This document shows positions 63,584-64,000 of a DNA stretch of 64,000 bases, piece after piece. This DNA comes from Pedobacter endophyticus. GTDB taxonomy: Bacteria; Bacteroidota; Bacteroidia; Sphingobacteriales; Sphingobacteriaceae. The DNA lies in NCBI RefSeq assembly GCF_015679185.1, contig NZ_CP064939.1:930001-994000 (forward strand), written 5' to 3'. The notes under the pieces were generated by a model, which saw only the letters and a list, made by a program, of their open reading frames with translations, searched no databases and had not been told where the DNA came from. Position 1 is the first letter of the stretch; the number at the start of each line of letters is the position of its first letter. A program made the translations under genes and the position numbers.

Positions 63584-64000
63584 ACTCAAGCAACTACATC
63601 ATAACTTATCGCACTTTCGGATAAAAGAAAATTGTTATTATTTACAAGAGGTTTTCTCAAAATATTAACTTTGATCCGAATTTGTCACGTTGATCTTCCC
63701 GAGAAGTCGTATCCTGTGGATACATCTCGTTTTTTGCGCCGTCATTCCTGCGCAGGCGGTCCCGTACGTACGGGATTACTGCTCGGCGCCCAATTTCTTG
63801 CGCATTAGGATCCCTCCCGAAGATTCGGGAAGGATGACGACCGTTCTTAGAAAACGCCATAAAATGTGTTGTCATCCGATAGCTATCGGATTTGATGATT
63901 TCAGCTCGTAAAACAATGTTTCAAAGATGTGTCCACATCATTTTAGAAATCGGGTCAGGTAGTCGAAACGCCCCTTAAGCATTTAGACAAGTCCTTCAAC
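63584..64000. repeat. Intergenic end region with palindromes and a partial dispersed element
   Basis: No gene. Contains CCCGTACGTACGGG (about 63762-63775), TCCCGAAGATTCGGGA (about 63817-63832) and ATCCGATAGCTATCGGAT (63874-63891). From 63949 to the edge it carries a diverged copy of the interior of the 5071-5222 element (ATCGGGTCAGGTAGTCGAAA). Confidence 0.6.

Noticed and set aside
63657..63911. Short frames on both strands near the right edge
   Set aside because: They translate palindromes and dispersed repeat fragments.
1..64000. tRNA or rRNA genes
   Set aside because: I saw no cloverleaf with a GGTTCGA-type T-loop and CCA end, and no rRNA core sequence, on either strand. A covariance-model scan would be decisive.

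Overview
The window looks like chromosome from a member of the Bacteroidota, most likely a Pedobacter-like Sphingobacteriaceae. The reasons are a SusC/SusD pair with glycoside hydrolases, TAnnTTTG-type -7 promoter elements, few visible Shine-Dalgarno sites, long Lgt, DUF4296 and DUF3606 proteins, Bacteroidota-style lipoprotein signal peptides, and many dispersed extragenic palindromes. I see no rRNA, tRNA, CRISPR array, insertion sequence or prophage.

Layout. 0-5.6 kb: a cut-off lipoprotein, an aldo/keto reductase, an array of nine 83-bp hairpin-forming repeats, a cation diffusion facilitator, a quinone-oxidoreductase-like enzyme and a Dabb protein. 5.7-9.5 kb: DNA ligase D directly coupled to a short DUF3606 gene, plus a second DUF3606-like gene with a small partner. 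9.5-17.2 kb: glycogen debranching enzyme, then divergent GH92 and GH95 glycosidases and an NTF2-like protein. 17.2-22 kb: a GAF histidine kinase overlapping a small gene, cold shock protein, 1-Cys peroxiredoxin, and an ECF sigma factor followed by a membrane protein with an anti-sigma-like N-terminus and a periplasmic trypsin domain. 22.1-23.6 kb: four tandem copies of a small lipoprotein gene, each with its own promoter block and terminator. 23.6-31 kb: purB, an Nfu-type scaffold, inositol phosphatase, lgt, a DUF72 protein, small ORFs, DUF421 and a secreted PPC-domain protein.

31.2-43.8 kb is a polysaccharide utilisation locus: GH5-CBM6, GH30, SusD, SusC and a beta-propeller/Y_Y_Y/LuxR membrane regulator on the minus strand, with a divergent AraC regulator. 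The enzyme pair suggests a beta-glucan, perhaps beta-1,6-linked. 43.8-45 kb is repeat-dense (REP-like double hairpins and a 13 x 21-bp minisatellite).

45.1-50.3 kb is the most notable region. It holds a pilin-like secreted subunit, a PapD-like periplasmic chaperone, a two-domain protein whose C-terminal half resembles the pilin subunit, and a large outer-membrane barrel protein with C-terminal Ig/SdrB-like domains. I read this as a divergent chaperone-usher surface-fibre operon. A terminator and a new promoter sit between the subunit gene and the assembly genes, which would let the subunit be made in excess.

51-64 kb is mostly housekeeping: mutS2 with a DUF4296 lipoprotein, a YggS-family PLP protein, a GNAT acetyltransferase joined to an aspartokinase, a THUMP-like methyltransferase, arginine decarboxylase, a DUF433/DUF5615 toxin-antitoxin pair followed by a second DUF72 protein, and an MFS transporter behind a palindromic operator candidate. 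Repeats fill most gaps longer than 300 bp.
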